Positions 14,949 to 15,489 of a stretch of DNA of 15,489 bases are shown one piece after another. Below the pieces are notes generated by a model. That model was not told the DNA's origin. It worked only from the letters and a program-made list of their open reading frames with translations, and made no database searches. This DNA is from Bacteroidales bacterium (GTDB lineage Bacteria > Bacteroidota > Bacteroidia > Bacteroidales > Muribaculaceae): positions 1-15,489 of the forward strand of contig DXYS01000016.1 in NCBI GenBank assembly GCA_019415705.1, written 5' to 3'. Numbering within the stretch: the stretch's first letter is position 1; every line of letters starts with the position of its first letter. Made by a program: the position numbers and the translations under genes.

Positions 14949-15489
14949 TTATGAGCCTAAGTAAGACTTAAGCAGACGGCTGCGCTGTCCTTTGAGGCGG
15001 CGGATGGCTTTCTCCTTAATCTGACGCACGCGCTCGCGTGTGAGGTCAAATTTTGCGCCGATTTCCTCGAGGGTCATCTCCTGACAGCCGATGCCGAAGA
15101 ACATCTTGAGAATCTCGCGCTCACGCTCATGGAGCTGGCGGAGCGCACGGTCGACCTCGTTAGAGAGCGACTCCTGATTGAGCGATGCGTCGGCCATGGG
15201 CGAGTCGTCGTTGGTGAGCACATCGAGCAGACTGTTGTCCTCGCCTTCGACAAAGGGAGCGTCGACAGAGATGCTGCGGCCCGAAACCTTAAGCGTGTCG
15301 GCAATCTTCTCTACGGGCACGTCAAGTGTCTCGGCAAGCTCCTCGGGCGAGGGACGACGTTCGTTCTCCTGCTCGAATTTAGACAGCGCCTTGCTGATTT
15401 TGTTAAGCGAGCCGACCTGATTGAGCGGCAGACGCACGATGCGCGACTGCTCGGCGAGAGCCTGTAGAATGGACTGACGAATCCACCAG
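14949..15489 (-). CDS. rpoD: Primary sigma factor RpoD, C-terminal part (cut by window edge)
   Basis: This is the 3' part of the housekeeping sigma factor that directs RNA polymerase to promoters. The visible 179 residues begin with WWIRQSILQALAEQSR, the end of region 2.4 that reads the -7 element, and the frame continues off the right edge, so the start is outside. Region 3 follows (RLPLNQVGSLNKI, then RRPSPEELAETLDVP), a short acidic linker, and region 4 with the helix-turn-helix MTLEEIGAKFDLTRERVRQIKEKAIRRL, ending LLKSYLGS. The short region and its sequence fit the compact Bacteroidetes primary sigma, which reads the TTTG/TAnnTTTG promoters found in this window. A T-rich terminator follows it. 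Confidence 0.95.
   Translation of the reverse strand, partial: WWIRQSILQALAEQSRIVRLPLNQVGSLNKISKALSKFEQENERRPSPEELAETLDVPVEKIADTLKVSGRSISVDAPFVEGEDNSLLDVLTNDDSPMADASLNQESLSNEVDRALRQLHEREREILKMFFGIGCQEMTLEEIGAKFDLTRERVRQIKEKAIRRLKGQRSRLLKSYLGS

Noticed and set aside
1..15489. CRISPR arrays, tRNA or rRNA genes
   Set aside because: No spaced direct repeats and no tRNA or rRNA sequence hallmarks were seen on either strand.

Overview
The window looks like chromosome of a Bacteroidota gut-type bacterium of the order Bacteroidales. The support is two SusC/SusD outer-membrane uptake pairs, promoters of the Bacteroidales type (TTG-N19-21-TAnnTTTG), lipoprotein signals followed by acidic residues, and a primary sigma factor tail of the Bacteroidetes kind. 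A family such as Muribaculaceae is plausible but cannot be fixed from sequence reading alone.

Layout: 1-193 is a flank with a strong terminator hairpin. 194-5427 (minus) is a susC-susD pair whose susC is broken by a one-base frameshift near 4422-4431. 5428-6502 is a 1075-bp non-coding region between two divergent susC genes. 6503-11803 (plus) is an intact paralogous susC-susD pair ending in a terminator. 12037-14850 (plus) is an operon of a small beta-barrel protein, tsaD and cinA. 14949-15489 (minus) is the 3' part of rpoD, cut by the window edge.

The most interesting part is the region between the two susC genes. The two genes carry almost identical leaders in mirror image: a 173-bp block with only two mismatches by hand alignment, reaching 14 bases into each coding sequence, plus a farther 31-bp identical inverted repeat that contains a 17-bp palindrome. 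Identity stops at the outer edge of the 31-bp repeats. Between them lie about 620 bp holding a single recognisable promoter (TTG 6234-6236, TATCTTTG 6256-6263), next to the right repeat and pointing at the right, intact pair. The left pair has no matching promoter. This is the geometry of an invertible promoter acting as a two-way switch: as sequenced, the right pair would be ON and the left OFF, and inversion would move the promoter, correctly spaced, in front of the left leader. No recombinase is encoded here, so it would have to act in trans. Inversion is an inference, not something one linear sequence can prove.

Inside the proposed invertible segment is a second, older symmetry: two diverged, oppositely oriented copies of a hairpin-rich element in which loops are conserved while stems have changed on both sides. 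Two small in-frame tandem duplications (15 bp in the left susD, 21 bp in cinA) also stand out. No glycoside hydrolase, sensor or ECF sigma gene accompanies the uptake pairs, so their substrate is unknown.
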